From assembly GCF_000745855.1 (NCBI RefSeq), contig NZ_JQKD01000030.1, positions 1 through 64,000 of the forward strand: 64,000 bases of DNA, given 5' to 3'. Below, in pieces: positions 35,523 through 44,108 of the stretch. The notes beneath the pieces were generated by a model. It was not told the DNA's origin. It did not search any database and saw only the letters and a list, made by a program, of their open reading frames with translations. The translations under genes and the position numbers were made by a program. Origin of the DNA: Xenophilus azovorans DSM 13620 (lineage in GTDB: Bacteria > Pseudomonadota > Gammaproteobacteria > Burkholderiales > Burkholderiaceae_C). The number at the start of each line of letters is the position of its first letter. Within the stretch, counting starts at the first letter, position 1.

Positions 35523-38246
35523 GTGGACCCGCTGAACGACTTCCTTTTCGACGCCCAGGCGCTGGAAGCGCCGGCCGCCTTCGCGGCGGCGCTCGCGCCG
35601 CCGGCCCGGCCGGGGCATTTCGACGAGCTGCGCGGCACCGCGACGCCGCTGCCGGCGCCCGCCCGGGTTGCAGCGGCCGCCGCCGCGCCGCTGCACGACG
35701 CCACCCAGCCGCAGCCCGAACCCGCCGACGCCGAACCGGCCGCCGCGCCCGCCGCGCCGCTCACCCCCGCCTGGAGCCGCTTCTTCGAGACATTGGGCCC
35801 CGCCGGCTTCGCCGACCTGCCGCGCCGCGCGCTGAGCCTGGCGCGGCAGATCCGCGACAACGGCGTCACCTACAACGTGTACGCCGACGCCGGCGGCCCG
35901 CAGCGCCCCTGGTCGCTCGATCTGTTCCCCCTCATCGTCGAGCCGCAGACCTGGGCGCGCATCGAGGCCGGCGTGCTGCAGCGCACCCGCCTGCTCGACC
36001 GCGTGATGGCCGACGTGTACGGCCCGCAGCACCTGCTGGCCGAGGGCCTGCTGCCCGCCGCGCTGGTGCGCGGCCACCCCGGCTACCTGCGCGCCATGCA
36101 CGGCGTGCAGCCGCCGGGCGACACCTGGCTGCGCATCGCCGCCTTCGACCTCGCGCGCGGCCCCGACGGGCACTGGTGGGTGGTCTCGCAGCGCACCCAG
36201 GCGCCCTCGGGCCTGGGCTACCTGCTGGAGAACCGGCTGGCCATCGCGCGCCAGTTCCCGCAGGCCTTCGAGTCGCTGCAGGTGCAGCGCCTGGCCGCCA
36301 CCTACAGCGCGATGATGGACGGCCTGCAGGCCATGTGCCCGCCCGGCCCCACGGGTGAACCGCCGCACATCGCGCTGCTCACGCCCGGCCCCTACAACGA
36401 GACCTACTTCGAGCACGCCTACCTGGCCCGCTACCTGGGCGTCACGCTGGTCGAGGGCAGCGACCTCACCGTGCGGGGCGAGCGCCTGTACCTCAAGACG
36501 CTGCAGGGCCTGCAGCCGGTGCACGGCCTGATCAAGCGGCTGGATGACGCCTTCCTCGACCCGCTGGAGCTGCTGCCCGACTCGACGCTGGGCGTGCCCG
36601 GGCTGCTGCAGGCCATCCGCGCCGGCAACGTGCTGGTGGCCAACACGCCGGGCTCGGCCTTCCTCGAATCGCCGGCGCTGCTGGGCTTCCTGCCGGCGCT
36701 GGCCGAGCAACTGCTGGGCGAGCCGCTGGCGCTGCCCTCGCTGCCCACCTGGTGGTGCGGCGAGCGCGCGGCCATGGAGGCGGCACTGCCGCAACTGGCC
36801 GAATGCGCGATCAAGCCGACCTACCCCGGCTCGCGCGTGCACCCCGGCTTCGACGCCGTGCTGGGCACGCAGCTCGACCGCCGCGCGCTCGACGAATGGG
36901 CCGGCCGCATCGTGCGCCAGCCCGAGTCGCACACGGTGCAGAGCCACCTGCCGATGTCGCAGATGCCGACCTGGGCGCAGGACATCGGCCCCGGCCACAT
37001 CGCGCCCAAGGCGGTGATGCTGCGCGTGTTCGCCGTCAACGACGGCCCCCGCTCCTGGCGTGTGCTGCCCGGCGGCATGGCGCGGCTGGCCGGGCCGGAC
37101 GCGCAGATCGCGTCGATGCAGCGCGGCGGCAGCAGCGCCGACGTGTGGGTGCTGACCGACGGCGAGGTGGACCGCAGCACCCGTCTGCACACGCAGGCCA
37201 CGCCGGCCTCGCTGGCGCGCCACCGCGCGCCGGTGACCAGCCGCGCGGCCGAGAACATGTTCTGGCTCGGCCGCTACACCGAGCGCGCCGAGAACACCCT
37301 GCGCCTGGCGCGCCTGGCGCTGGACCTGCTGGGCGGCGAGGACCAGTCCTCCCCCGCCCTGGCGGCCTGGCTCGACGCGGTGGCGCGGCGCAACGCGCTG
37401 GTGCCGCGCGAGCTGCCCGAGCCGCAGGGCGGCGCCCGCGCGGCGCAGGCGCGCCGCGTGTTCCAGCGCGCGCTCGTCGCCGAACTCGGCGACACCGACC
37501 GCGGCCGCAGCGTCGGCTTCAACCTGCACTGCCTGCGCCAGGCCGCCGCCGCGGTGCGCGAGCGCCTGTCGCAGGAGCACTGGAACCAGATCGTGCGCGC
37601 CGAGGACGACTTCCTGCGCCGCATGCAGGAGCAGGCCGGCGAGCCGGGCGAGGCGCGCTACGCCCTGGGCGCCACGCAGCGCACGCTGGAGGCGGCCGGC
37701 ATGGCGCTGGCGGCCATCACCGGCGCGCAGACCGACCGCATGACGCGCGACGACGCCTGGCGGCTGCTGTCCATCGGCCGCCACATCGAGCGCCTGGGCT
37801 TCCTCGCCAGCGCGCTGGCGGCCGGCCTGGAGGCGGGCTCGCTGCACGAGGTGAGCGGCTTCGAGGCCATGGTCGCCCTGTTCGACAGCACCATCACCTT
37901 CCATGCACGGCACCAGCAGCGGCGCGACCTCGCCACCCTGGCCGACCTGCTGGTGCTCGACGGCGACAACCCGCGTTCGCTGGCCTGGGTCGCGCAGACG
38001 CTGCGCGGACGCATCGCGCGCCTGGCCGGCAGCGCGCCGGGCCAGCTCACCGCCCTGTCGCACGAGCTGCCCGACCCGGCCGCCTGGACGCTGGAGGACC
38101 TGTGCGAGCCCGGCGACGACGGCCGCCCTGTACGGCTGCTGGCGCTGCTGCAGGCCTGCGAGGCAGCGGCCTGGCGCGTCTCCGACGCCATCGGGGCGCG
38201 CTACTTCACGCTCACCCACGAGACCGTGCGTTCGGTCGGGGCCTGA
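35523..38246 (+). CDS. Fused circularly permuted ATP-grasp and alpha-E protein
   Basis: This 907-aa protein combines both partners that are separate genes at 26.7-29.2 kb. An Ala/Pro-rich N-terminal stretch (about 1-80) precedes the ATP-grasp region (RQIRDNGVTYNVYADAGG, TPGPYNETYFEHAYLARYL, IKRLDDAFLDPLELLPDST, ANTPGSAFLESPALLGFLP). The alpha-E region starts near residue 575 (AAENMFWLGRYTERAENTL) and runs to the C-terminus. The start is GTG. It is the middle gene between two transglutaminase-like genes on the same strand. Predicted role: ATP-dependent amide-bond formation with an unidentified substrate; the fusion argues that ligase and alpha-E domains work in one complex. Confidence 0.92.
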   Translation: MDPLNDFLFDAQALEAPAAFAAALAPPARPGHFDELRGTATPLPAPARVAAAAAAPLHDATQPQPEPADAEPAAAPAAPLTPAWSRFFETLGPAGFADLPRRALSLARQIRDNGVTYNVYADAGGPQRPWSLDLFPLIVEPQTWARIEAGVLQRTRLLDRVMADVYGPQHLLAEGLLPAALVRGHPGYLRAMHGVQPPGDTWLRIAAFDLARGPDGHWWVVSQRTQAPSGLGYLLENRLAIARQFPQAFESLQVQRLAATYSAMMDGLQAMCPPGPTGEPPHIALLTPGPYNETYFEHAYLARYLGVTLVEGSDLTVRGERLYLKTLQGLQPVHGLIKRLDDAFLDPLELLPDSTLGVPGLLQAIRAGNVLVANTPGSAFLESPALLGFLPALAEQLLGEPLALPSLPTWWCGERAAMEAALPQLAECAIKPTYPGSRVHPGFDAVLGTQLDRRALDEWAGRIVRQPESHTVQSHLPMSQMPTWAQDIGPGHIAPKAVMLRVFAVNDGPRSWRVLPGGMARLAGPDAQIASMQRGGSSADVWVLTDGEVDRSTRLHTQATPASLARHRAPVTSRAAENMFWLGRYTERAENTLRLARLALDLLGGEDQSSPALAAWLDAVARRNALVPRELPEPQGGARAAQARRVFQRALVAELGDTDRGRSVGFNLHCLRQAAAAVRERLSQEHWNQIVRAEDDFLRRMQEQAGEPGEARYALGATQRTLEAAGMALAAITGAQTDRMTRDDAWRLLSIGRHIERLGFLASALAAGLEAGSLHEVSGFEAMVALFDSTITFHARHQQRRDLATLADLLVLDGDNPRSLAWVAQTLRGRIARLAGSAPGQLTALSHELPDPAAWTLEDLCEPGDDGRPVRLLALLQACEAAAWRVSDAIGARYFTLTHETVRSVGA

Positions 38247-38259
38247 GGGTTTTTCAGCC

Positions 38260-39186
38260 ATGCGCCTGCACGTCGTCCACGAGACCCGCTACGCGTACGC
38301 GCCGCCGGTGGAGACGGCGCAGCACATGGCGCACCTGCGGCCGCTGGAACGCCCGGCGCAGCAGCGGCTGCTCGGCCATGCGCTGCACATCACGCCCGAG
38401 CCGGTGCAACGCAGCGAGTCGGTGGACGTGTACGGCAACGTGCGTACCTTCTTCGCGCTGGGTTCGACGCACGGCGAACTGGTGGTGCGGGCCGAGAGCC
38501 TGGTCGAGACCGCCGCACCGCCGACCTTCGTGCCGGACACCGCGCCCGGCACCCCGTGGGAGGCGGTGCGCGAGCGCTTCCGCTACCGCAAGGGCGTGCG
38601 CGACGACCCGGCTTCCGAGTTCGTCTTCCCCTCGCCGCACGTGCCGCTGCACGACGACTTCGGCGCCTACGCGCGCCCGAGCTTCGCGCCCGGCCGGCCG
38701 CTGTTCGAGGCCGCGATGGACCTGACGCTGCGCATGCACCGCGACTTCGCCTACGACGCCGACAGCACCGAGGTGGGGACGCCGGCCGTGCAGGCGCTGG
38801 CCCAGCGGCGCGGCGTGTGCCAGGACTTCGCGCACATCCTCATCGGCTGCTGCCGCGCCATGGGCCTGCCGGCGCGCTACGTCAGCGGCTACCTGCTGAC
38901 GCAGCCGCCGCCCGGCCAGCCGCGCCTGGTGGGCGCCGACGCCTCGCACGCCTGGGCGGAGCTGTACGTGCCGCCCGCCGCCGGCGCCCCCGCGCGCGCG
39001 CCGGGCGGCTGGGCCGGCTTCGACCCCACCAACGGCCGCCAGCCCGGCGAGGACTACGTGCTGCTGGCCGTGGGCCGCGACTTCGCCGACGTCTCGCCCA
39101 TCCGCGGCGTGCTGCACGGCGGCGCGCGGCACGTGCTGCACGTCGGGGTGACGGTGCGGCCCGAGGACGAGGAAAACGCCGGCTGA
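38260..39186 (+). CDS. Transglutaminase family protein (COG1305 type)
   Basis: This 308-aa cytoplasmic protein has a bacterial transglutaminase N-terminal region (LHVVHETRYAYAPPVETAQ) and a catalytic core with C187 in RRGVCQDFAHIL, H230 in DASHAWAELY and Asp in GFDPTNGR. All three catalytic residues are present. It follows the fused ATP-grasp/alpha-E gene by 13 nt. Such proteins are thought to act as proteases on peptides made or modified by the ligase. A run of Pro/Ala (PAAGAPARAPGG) lies in a surface loop near residue 245. Confidence 0.92.
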   Translation: MRLHVVHETRYAYAPPVETAQHMAHLRPLERPAQQRLLGHALHITPEPVQRSESVDVYGNVRTFFALGSTHGELVVRAESLVETAAPPTFVPDTAPGTPWEAVRERFRYRKGVRDDPASEFVFPSPHVPLHDDFGAYARPSFAPGRPLFEAAMDLTLRMHRDFAYDADSTEVGTPAVQALAQRRGVCQDFAHILIGCCRAMGLPARYVSGYLLTQPPPGQPRLVGADASHAWAELYVPPAAGAPARAPGGWAGFDPTNGRQPGEDYVLLAVGRDFADVSPIRGVLHGGARHVLHVGVTVRPEDEENAG

Positions 39187-39259
39187 GTCCCACAGTGGCC
39201 ACGGCCGCAGGCGTCGGACAATGCCCCCAACCCCTCGCCATCCACGCCGAGAAAAAGCC

Positions 39260-39532
39260 ATGACGAACACGCCGAACTCCTCCACCCCGCGCATGACCAA
39301 CCTCTTCCTGCAGCTCGGGCTCGATGCCGACGAGGCCGCGATCGCGCAGTTCATCCGGTCCCATCAGCTGGCGGCCGACGTCGGGCTGGCGGACGCGCCC
39401 TTCTGGAACGAGGCGCAGCGCCAGTTCCTGACCGAGCAGCTCAAGGCCGATGCCGCCTGGGCCATCGTGGTGGACCAGCTCAGCGAATCCCTGCACGAGG
39501 ACGCCGTCAAGGCACGCACCGGGCTGGACTGA
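39260..39532 (+). CDS. DUF2789 protein
   Basis: This 90-aa protein is recognisable as DUF2789: TNLFLQLGLDADEAAIAQF, then VGLADAPFWNEAQRQFLTE and LKADAAWAIVVDQLSESLH. It is soluble and probably helical, with no known function. An ACAAT word about 38 nt before the ATG may mark its promoter. The next gene (RidA) starts 41 nt later with its own AAAGG ribosome site. Confidence 0.87.
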   Translation: MTNTPNSSTPRMTNLFLQLGLDADEAAIAQFIRSHQLAADVGLADAPFWNEAQRQFLTEQLKADAAWAIVVDQLSESLHEDAVKARTGLD

Positions 39533-39573
39533 CCCACCGACACTTCCACACACCAACCAGTAAAGGTCCTTCC

Positions 39574-40029
39574 ATGAGCATCTACGACAAGCTGAAGTCG
39601 CTGAACATCGAACTGCCGCCCGTGGCCACGCCCGCGGCGGCGTACGTGCCCTTCGTGCGCACCGGCAACCTGGTCTTCCTCTCCGGCCACGTGGCGCGCA
39701 AGGGCGGCAAGCCCTGGGTCGGCCAGTTCGGCGTGAACATGGGCACCGACGAGGGCAAGGCCGCCGCGCGCGCGGTGGCCATCGACCTGATGGGCACGCT
39801 GCACGCCGCCGTGGGCGACCTGAACAAGATCCGCCGCATCGTCAAGCTGATGAGCCTGGTCAATTCCGCGCCTGACTTCACCGAGCAGCACCTGGTGACC
39901 AACGGCGCCAGCGAACTGATCGGCGAGGTCTTCGGCGAGCGCGGCGCGCACGCGCGCAGCGCCTTCGGCGTGGCGCAGATCCCGCTGGGCTGCTGCGTCG
40001 AGATCGAACTCATCGCTGAAGTCGAATGA
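39574..40029 (+). CDS. RidA (YjgF/YER057c/UK114) family protein
   Basis: This 151-aa protein belongs to the longer YjgF-like branch. Key stretches are AYVPFVRTGNLVFLSGHVA and ARSAFGVAQIPLGCCVEIE, whose Arg is the position that binds the carboxylate of imine/enamine intermediates in RidA. The enzyme probably hydrolyses reactive enamines such as 2-aminoacrylate. It is cytoplasmic and likely trimeric, as the family is. It overlaps the next SDR gene by 4 nt (ATGA), which suggests shared function. Confidence 0.92.
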   Translation: MSIYDKLKSLNIELPPVATPAAAYVPFVRTGNLVFLSGHVARKGGKPWVGQFGVNMGTDEGKAAARAVAIDLMGTLHAAVGDLNKIRRIVKLMSLVNSAPDFTEQHLVTNGASELIGEVFGERGAHARSAFGVAQIPLGCCVEIELIAEVE

Positions 40030-40730
40030 CGGCCCCGCGCGTGGCCCTCGTCACCGCCGGCGGCAGCGGCATGGGCGCCGCCGCGGCGCGCGGCCTGCGC
40101 GCAGCCGGCTTCGAGGTGGCGGTGCTCTCCTCCTCCGGCAAGGGCGAGGCGCTGGCGCAGGAACTGGGCGGCGTCGGCATCACCGGCTCCAACCGCAGCG
40201 AGGCCGACCTGCAGCGCCTGGTCGATGCGGCGCTGGCGCGCTGGGGCCGCATCGACGCGGTGGTCAACAGCGCCGGCCACGGCCCCAAGGGCGAGCTGCT
40301 GGCGATCAGCGACGAGGACTGGCACCTGGGCATGGAGTTCTACCTGCTCAACGTGGTGCGCATCGCGCGCCTGGTCACGCCGGTGATGCAGCGGCAGAAG
40401 GCCGGCTCGATCGTCAACATCGGCACCTACGCCACCTTCGAGCCGGAGCCTGCCTTCCCCACCTCCGGCGTGCTGCGCGCCGGGCTGGCCTCCTTCACCA
40501 AGCTGTACGCCGACCAATACGCGGCCGACGGCATCCGCATGAACAACGTGCTGCCGGGCTTCATCGACAGCCTGCCCGAGAAGGAAGACCGCCGCGCGCG
40601 CATTCCCATGGGCCGCTACGGCACCGCCGGCGAGGTGGCCGAGCTGATCGTCTTCCTGGCCTCGGACAAGTCCGCCTACATCACCGGCCAGAACATCCGC
40701 ATCGATGGCGGCATCACGCGGTCGGTCTAG
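40026..40730 (+). CDS. Short-chain dehydrogenase/reductase-like protein lacking the YxxxK motif
   Basis: This 234-aa Rossmann protein has the NAD(P) loop TAGGSGMGAAAARGL, VVNSAGHG and the C-terminal GQNIRIDGGITRS of classical SDRs. The usual catalytic Tyr-x3-Lys is not there: the aligned segment reads FPTSGVLRAGLASFTK, with Ser and Arg at the positions of Tyr and Lys. It may be a divergent SDR with altered chemistry or a binding protein. It is translationally coupled to RidA. Cofactor and substrate are unknown. Confidence 0.87.
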   Translation: MTAPRVALVTAGGSGMGAAAARGLRAAGFEVAVLSSSGKGEALAQELGGVGITGSNRSEADLQRLVDAALARWGRIDAVVNSAGHGPKGELLAISDEDWHLGMEFYLLNVVRIARLVTPVMQRQKAGSIVNIGTYATFEPEPAFPTSGVLRAGLASFTKLYADQYAADGIRMNNVLPGFIDSLPEKEDRRARIPMGRYGTAGEVAELIVFLASDKSAYITGQNIRIDGGITRSV

Positions 40731-40785
40731 GGCCCGTGAACGCCATGGAGCGCACGGCGTCGCGCGCCTTGATGGGCAGGCTGCG

Positions 40786-41829
40786 ATGAGCTTCGCGACC
40801 CCTTCCGTCGCGTTCACAGGCCCTGGCCAGGCGCGCACCTGGCTCGCGATCTTCGGCAGCGCTTACGTGCTGGCGCTGGCGCTGTGCGTCGTGACCGTCC
40901 TCACGCCGGCGCCCTACGGCGACCTCACCCGCATCGGGCGCGTGCCGGAATCCGATTTCGGCTGGCGCACGGGCCAGGCGGCCGTCCCGCGGGCCGCGCT
41001 GGCCGATGCACCCCTCGCCGAAGCCGACGTGCTGGTGATCGGCGACAGCTTCTCGGTCGGCCGGCTCTGGCAGTCGGTGCTGGTCGGGCAGGGCCTGAAG
41101 GTCGCGAGCACCCACTGGGACCAGATCGGCAATGCGCTGTGCAGCGACCTGGACGAGTGGCTGCGCAGCCAGGGCTTCCGCGGCCGGACGGTGATCGTGC
41201 AGACCGTGCAGCGATGGGTGGTGCGGCGCATGGACCGCTCGGCGGCATGCGCCCGCACGCAGGGCGTCTACCGGCCGATGGGCGACTCGGCCGCGCCGCC
41301 GGACGAACCGCCCGGCTGGGCGCTGAACGACCGCGCCAAGCTGAGCACCGGCATCACGACCTGGACGCACGGCCTGCGGGTGCGGCGCGACCTGCGCGAG
41401 GTGGTATTCCGCGACCCGGACAACGACATCCCGCTGGTGAGCGTGCGCCCGCTGGCCGACGGCTGCGTCCAGTTCAGCCACCGGCTGTGCGACCGTGGCC
41501 TCTTCCTCGCGGAGGACGTGATGATGGATGTGCCGGGCGACAGGCAGAGCGCCATCGCGCGCCGCATCAGCAGCGCCCACCCGGCGCTGCGGATCGTGTG
41601 GATGATCGTGCCGGACAAGACCACGGTGTACGCCGAACCCGGCCGCGGCGCCGGCTTCGCCCGGCAGATCGAAGCGGCCGGCCTGGGCCCGGACCTGTTC
41701 GCCCACGCCCAGGCCGCCCGGCGCTCGATCCGGGACTTCTACTGGCCCAACGACACGCATCTGTCCACGCGAGGCATGCTGGACGTCGGCGAGGAGATCC
41801 GGCGCTGGATCGAGCGCAGCGCCTCCTGA
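40786..41829 (+). CDS. AlgX/AlgJ-like SGNH-fold putative O-acetyltransferase
   Basis: This 347-aa protein has one N-terminal transmembrane helix (WLAIFGSAYVLALALCVVT) and a periplasmic SGNH-type domain. ADVLVIGDSFSVGRLW contains the nucleophilic Ser region, and FYWPNDTHLSTRGMLDVGE near the C-terminus contains the Asp-x-x-His-like pair of AlgX/AlgJ proteins, which acetylate alginate or other polysaccharides. No alginate or other polysaccharide synthesis genes are nearby, so its acceptor is unknown. The ATG at 40786 is preferred because upstream in-frame codons give a basic stretch ahead of the membrane helix with no homology. Confidence 0.75.
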   Translation: MSFATPSVAFTGPGQARTWLAIFGSAYVLALALCVVTVLTPAPYGDLTRIGRVPESDFGWRTGQAAVPRAALADAPLAEADVLVIGDSFSVGRLWQSVLVGQGLKVASTHWDQIGNALCSDLDEWLRSQGFRGRTVIVQTVQRWVVRRMDRSAACARTQGVYRPMGDSAAPPDEPPGWALNDRAKLSTGITTWTHGLRVRRDLREVVFRDPDNDIPLVSVRPLADGCVQFSHRLCDRGLFLAEDVMMDVPGDRQSAIARRISSAHPALRIVWMIVPDKTTVYAEPGRGAGFARQIEAAGLGPDLFAHAQAARRSIRDFYWPNDTHLSTRGMLDVGEEIRRWIERSAS

Positions 41830-42004
41830 GCGGCATGGCGCACCCGGTCTAGCACGATCCGGCTACGCGCCCCCGGCACCTGCACCTCCGCCATAGCGCG
41901 GCCGTCTGCGGCGCCTGCCCTCCGGCAGGTTCCGCGCCGGCGCACCGCTGCCTAGACTGGCCGCCATCGACGCTCAGCGCAGGCTGCGCAGGAGGAATGG
42001 CACC

Positions 42005-42907
42005 GTGGCTCGATCCATCCAGGCATCCGTGGGGCTGGGCGGCGCCAACCGCGCGGACGACGTCTGCACCGTGCAGTCGCTGCTCAACGACGTGCCCGCG
42101 GGCAGCGGCGGCCCGCCCGCCCCGCTGGACACCGACGGCAAGTGCGGGCCCCTGACCGTCGGGGCCATCCTGCGCTTCCAGCAGACGCAGTTCCACTGGG
42201 CCGACGGGCGCGTCGACGCCGGCGGCCAGACCATCGGGCGGCTGGGCGAGTTCGATGCCGGCACCGGCCCCGCGACGCCGCCGGTGCCGGGCGGCATCGA
42301 TCCGCCGCAGATCGTCACGCCGCCGGGACACGTGCCGCCGGCGCCACCGCCACCGCCGCCCTCCTCGGTGTCCATCCCGGCCGGGCTGTCGGCCCTGCGC
42401 CGGCGCGTGCTGGAAGTGGCGCTGGGCGAGGCGCTGCCCGCCACCGCGGTGTCCGACCTGATCACCAGGCAGGAGGACGGCCTGCTGGTGCGCGCCGGCT
42501 GGCGCCGCCTCAAGCAGTACTTCGACGAAGGCGTGGACGGCTGGAACGAGAACAAGTGGAAGGACAAGTCCACGCTGGACGGCGTGCGCATCCCGGGCCG
42601 GCGGATCCCGCAGCCGGGCACCTCCGGCGTCTCCTGGTGCGGCATCTTCGCCACCTGGGCCGTGCGCACCGCCGGCGTCGAGACGAAGTGGCGCATGGGC
42701 CTGGGCCCCAGCGGGCTGGCGCTGAAGTTCTCCCGCGACTGCCGGCCCGGCGACATCTGCGTGATGAAGGAGCACATCCACCACTTCATCGTCGCCTCCA
42801 TCGACGGCGACAACATGGTCACGGTCAACGGCAACTCGGAGAACCAGGCGATCCTGGTCAAGAACCGCCCGCTGAGCTGCGTGCGCTACTTCTACAGCGT
42901 GGATTGA
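42005..42907 (+). CDS. Peptidoglycan-binding-like plus CHAP/NlpC-type amidase-like protein without signal peptide
   Basis: This 300-aa protein has an N-terminal peptidoglycan-binding-like domain (DDVCTVQSLLNDVPAGS, then DGKCGPLTVGAILRFQQTQ), a Pro-rich linker (PPAPPPPPPSSV at about 112-123) and a C-terminal cysteine-peptidase-like domain with C212 in GVSWCGIFATWAV and His candidates H257, H259 and H260 in EHIHHFIVAS. It has no signal peptide or membrane helix. The start is GTG with AGGAGG 9 nt upstream. Such domain sets occur in secreted cell-wall hydrolases, including type VI effectors, but no secretion genes or obvious immunity gene lie beside it. It overlaps the convergent esterase gene by 16 nt. 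Confidence 0.72.
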   Translation: MARSIQASVGLGGANRADDVCTVQSLLNDVPAGSGGPPAPLDTDGKCGPLTVGAILRFQQTQFHWADGRVDAGGQTIGRLGEFDAGTGPATPPVPGGIDPPQIVTPPGHVPPAPPPPPPSSVSIPAGLSALRRRVLEVALGEALPATAVSDLITRQEDGLLVRAGWRRLKQYFDEGVDGWNENKWKDKSTLDGVRIPGRRIPQPGTSGVSWCGIFATWAVRTAGVETKWRMGLGPSGLALKFSRDCRPGDICVMKEHIHHFIVASIDGDNMVTVNGNSENQAILVKNRPLSCVRYFYSVD

Positions 42908-43923
42908 CCGGACGCGGCCGCGTCGGCCTGCAGGCGGCGCAACTGCCGCGCCACGAAGCCCCAGACCAGCGCCGAGGCGTCGGGCCCGCGCGGGTCGGTG
43001 AAGGGGCTGGCCGTGGCGCCGCCGCTCCAGTCGTGCCCCAGGCCGTGGATGTCCACCTGCACCACCTGCGTGCGGCCGCGCCGGCGGTACGCGGTGACGC
43101 GCATCGGCAGGCGCTGGCCGCGCTGGCGCTGCTGCGCGGCGGCGGGGCGTGCGCCGCCGGCCTCTGCCCAGGCCCGTGCCGCGCGCTCGCCGTTGACCGG
43201 CGCCACCACCGCATCGGCATCGCCCTGCAGCACCAGCAGCGGCGGCAGCGGCACGGCCGGCGACGCGCCCAGCGCGGGTGCACGCCGCCCGGCCATGGCC
43301 GCCAGCGCGCTGTGGCGCGAACGCGCCGCGCCCGGCGCCACGCCGGAGTGCATGGCCACGGCGACGAAGCGCTCCGGCGCGCTCAGGCCCAGCAGCGCGG
43401 CCATGCCCGCGCCGGCGGACAGGCCGGCCACCGCCACCCGCGCCCGGTCGCCGCCGTGGGCCATGCACACCCGGTCGATGGCGGACAGCAGGGTGGCGGC
43501 CTCGGCCAGCGCCTGGCCGGAGCGCAGCTCGAACCAGTTCCAGCAGCCCTGCGGGTTGGCCAGCAGGTCCTGCTCCGGGTAGAGCACGAGGAAGCGCTCG
43601 CGCGCGGCCAGCCGGTTCATGCGCGTGCCGATGGCGAAATCGCGCGCCGTCTGCCCGCAGCCGTGCAGCATCACCAGGAGCGGCAGCCGCTCGTCGGGCG
43701 CCATGTCCGGCGGGCGGTAGACGTGGAAGCCGCGCACGCCGCCCGGCCCCGCGGCCATGCCTGCGATCCACTCGCCCGGGCCCGGCGGCGGCCGCTGGCG
43801 CATGACGCTCTGCAACTGGCCCGCCATGCGCCGGCCGCCCTGGATCGCGGCGCGCGCCAGCGCCCTCACCTGCCTCGGATTGGCGCAACGGAACAAGGCG
43901 GGGACGAAGGGGCGGCGGGCCAT
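42892..43923 (-). CDS. PHB depolymerase-family esterase
   Basis: This 343-aa alpha/beta hydrolase fits the Esterase_phb family. PLLVMLHGCGQTARDF forms the oxyanion region, S169 in VAGLSAGAGMAAL is the nucleophile, LVLQGDADAVV holds the Asp and HGLGHDWSGG the His. There is no clear Sec signal; the N-terminus (RRPFVPALFRCANPRQVRA) is basic. Related proteins hydrolyse poly(3-hydroxybutyrate) oligomers or feruloyl esters. The gene is convergent with the amidase-like gene, with overlapping 3' ends. Substrate is not certain. Confidence 0.87.
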   Translation of the reverse strand: MARRPFVPALFRCANPRQVRALARAAIQGGRRMAGQLQSVMRQRPPPGPGEWIAGMAAGPGGVRGFHVYRPPDMAPDERLPLLVMLHGCGQTARDFAIGTRMNRLAARERFLVLYPEQDLLANPQGCWNWFELRSGQALAEAATLLSAIDRVCMAHGGDRARVAVAGLSAGAGMAALLGLSAPERFVAVAMHSGVAPGAARSRHSALAAMAGRRAPALGASPAVPLPPLLVLQGDADAVVAPVNGERAARAWAEAGGARPAAAQQRQRGQRLPMRVTAYRRRGRTQVVQVDIHGLGHDWSGGATASPFTDPRGPDASALVWGFVARQLRRLQADAAASGQSTL

Positions 43924-44108
43924 GGGCGAAGTGGCGCGACCATAGCAGCCGCGGGCGGGACGGTCCTGCGCCCCCGGGCGGAGAAACCGGCGATCCGTGA
44001 CATCGTGGCGCCGGGCCGACGCCCGCGCGCCACAGGCGCTGTCACATCGACGTCACGCGGCTGACACACGATCGGCCTGCTGCCGCGCCCCGCCGCTCCC
44101 GTCCGACC

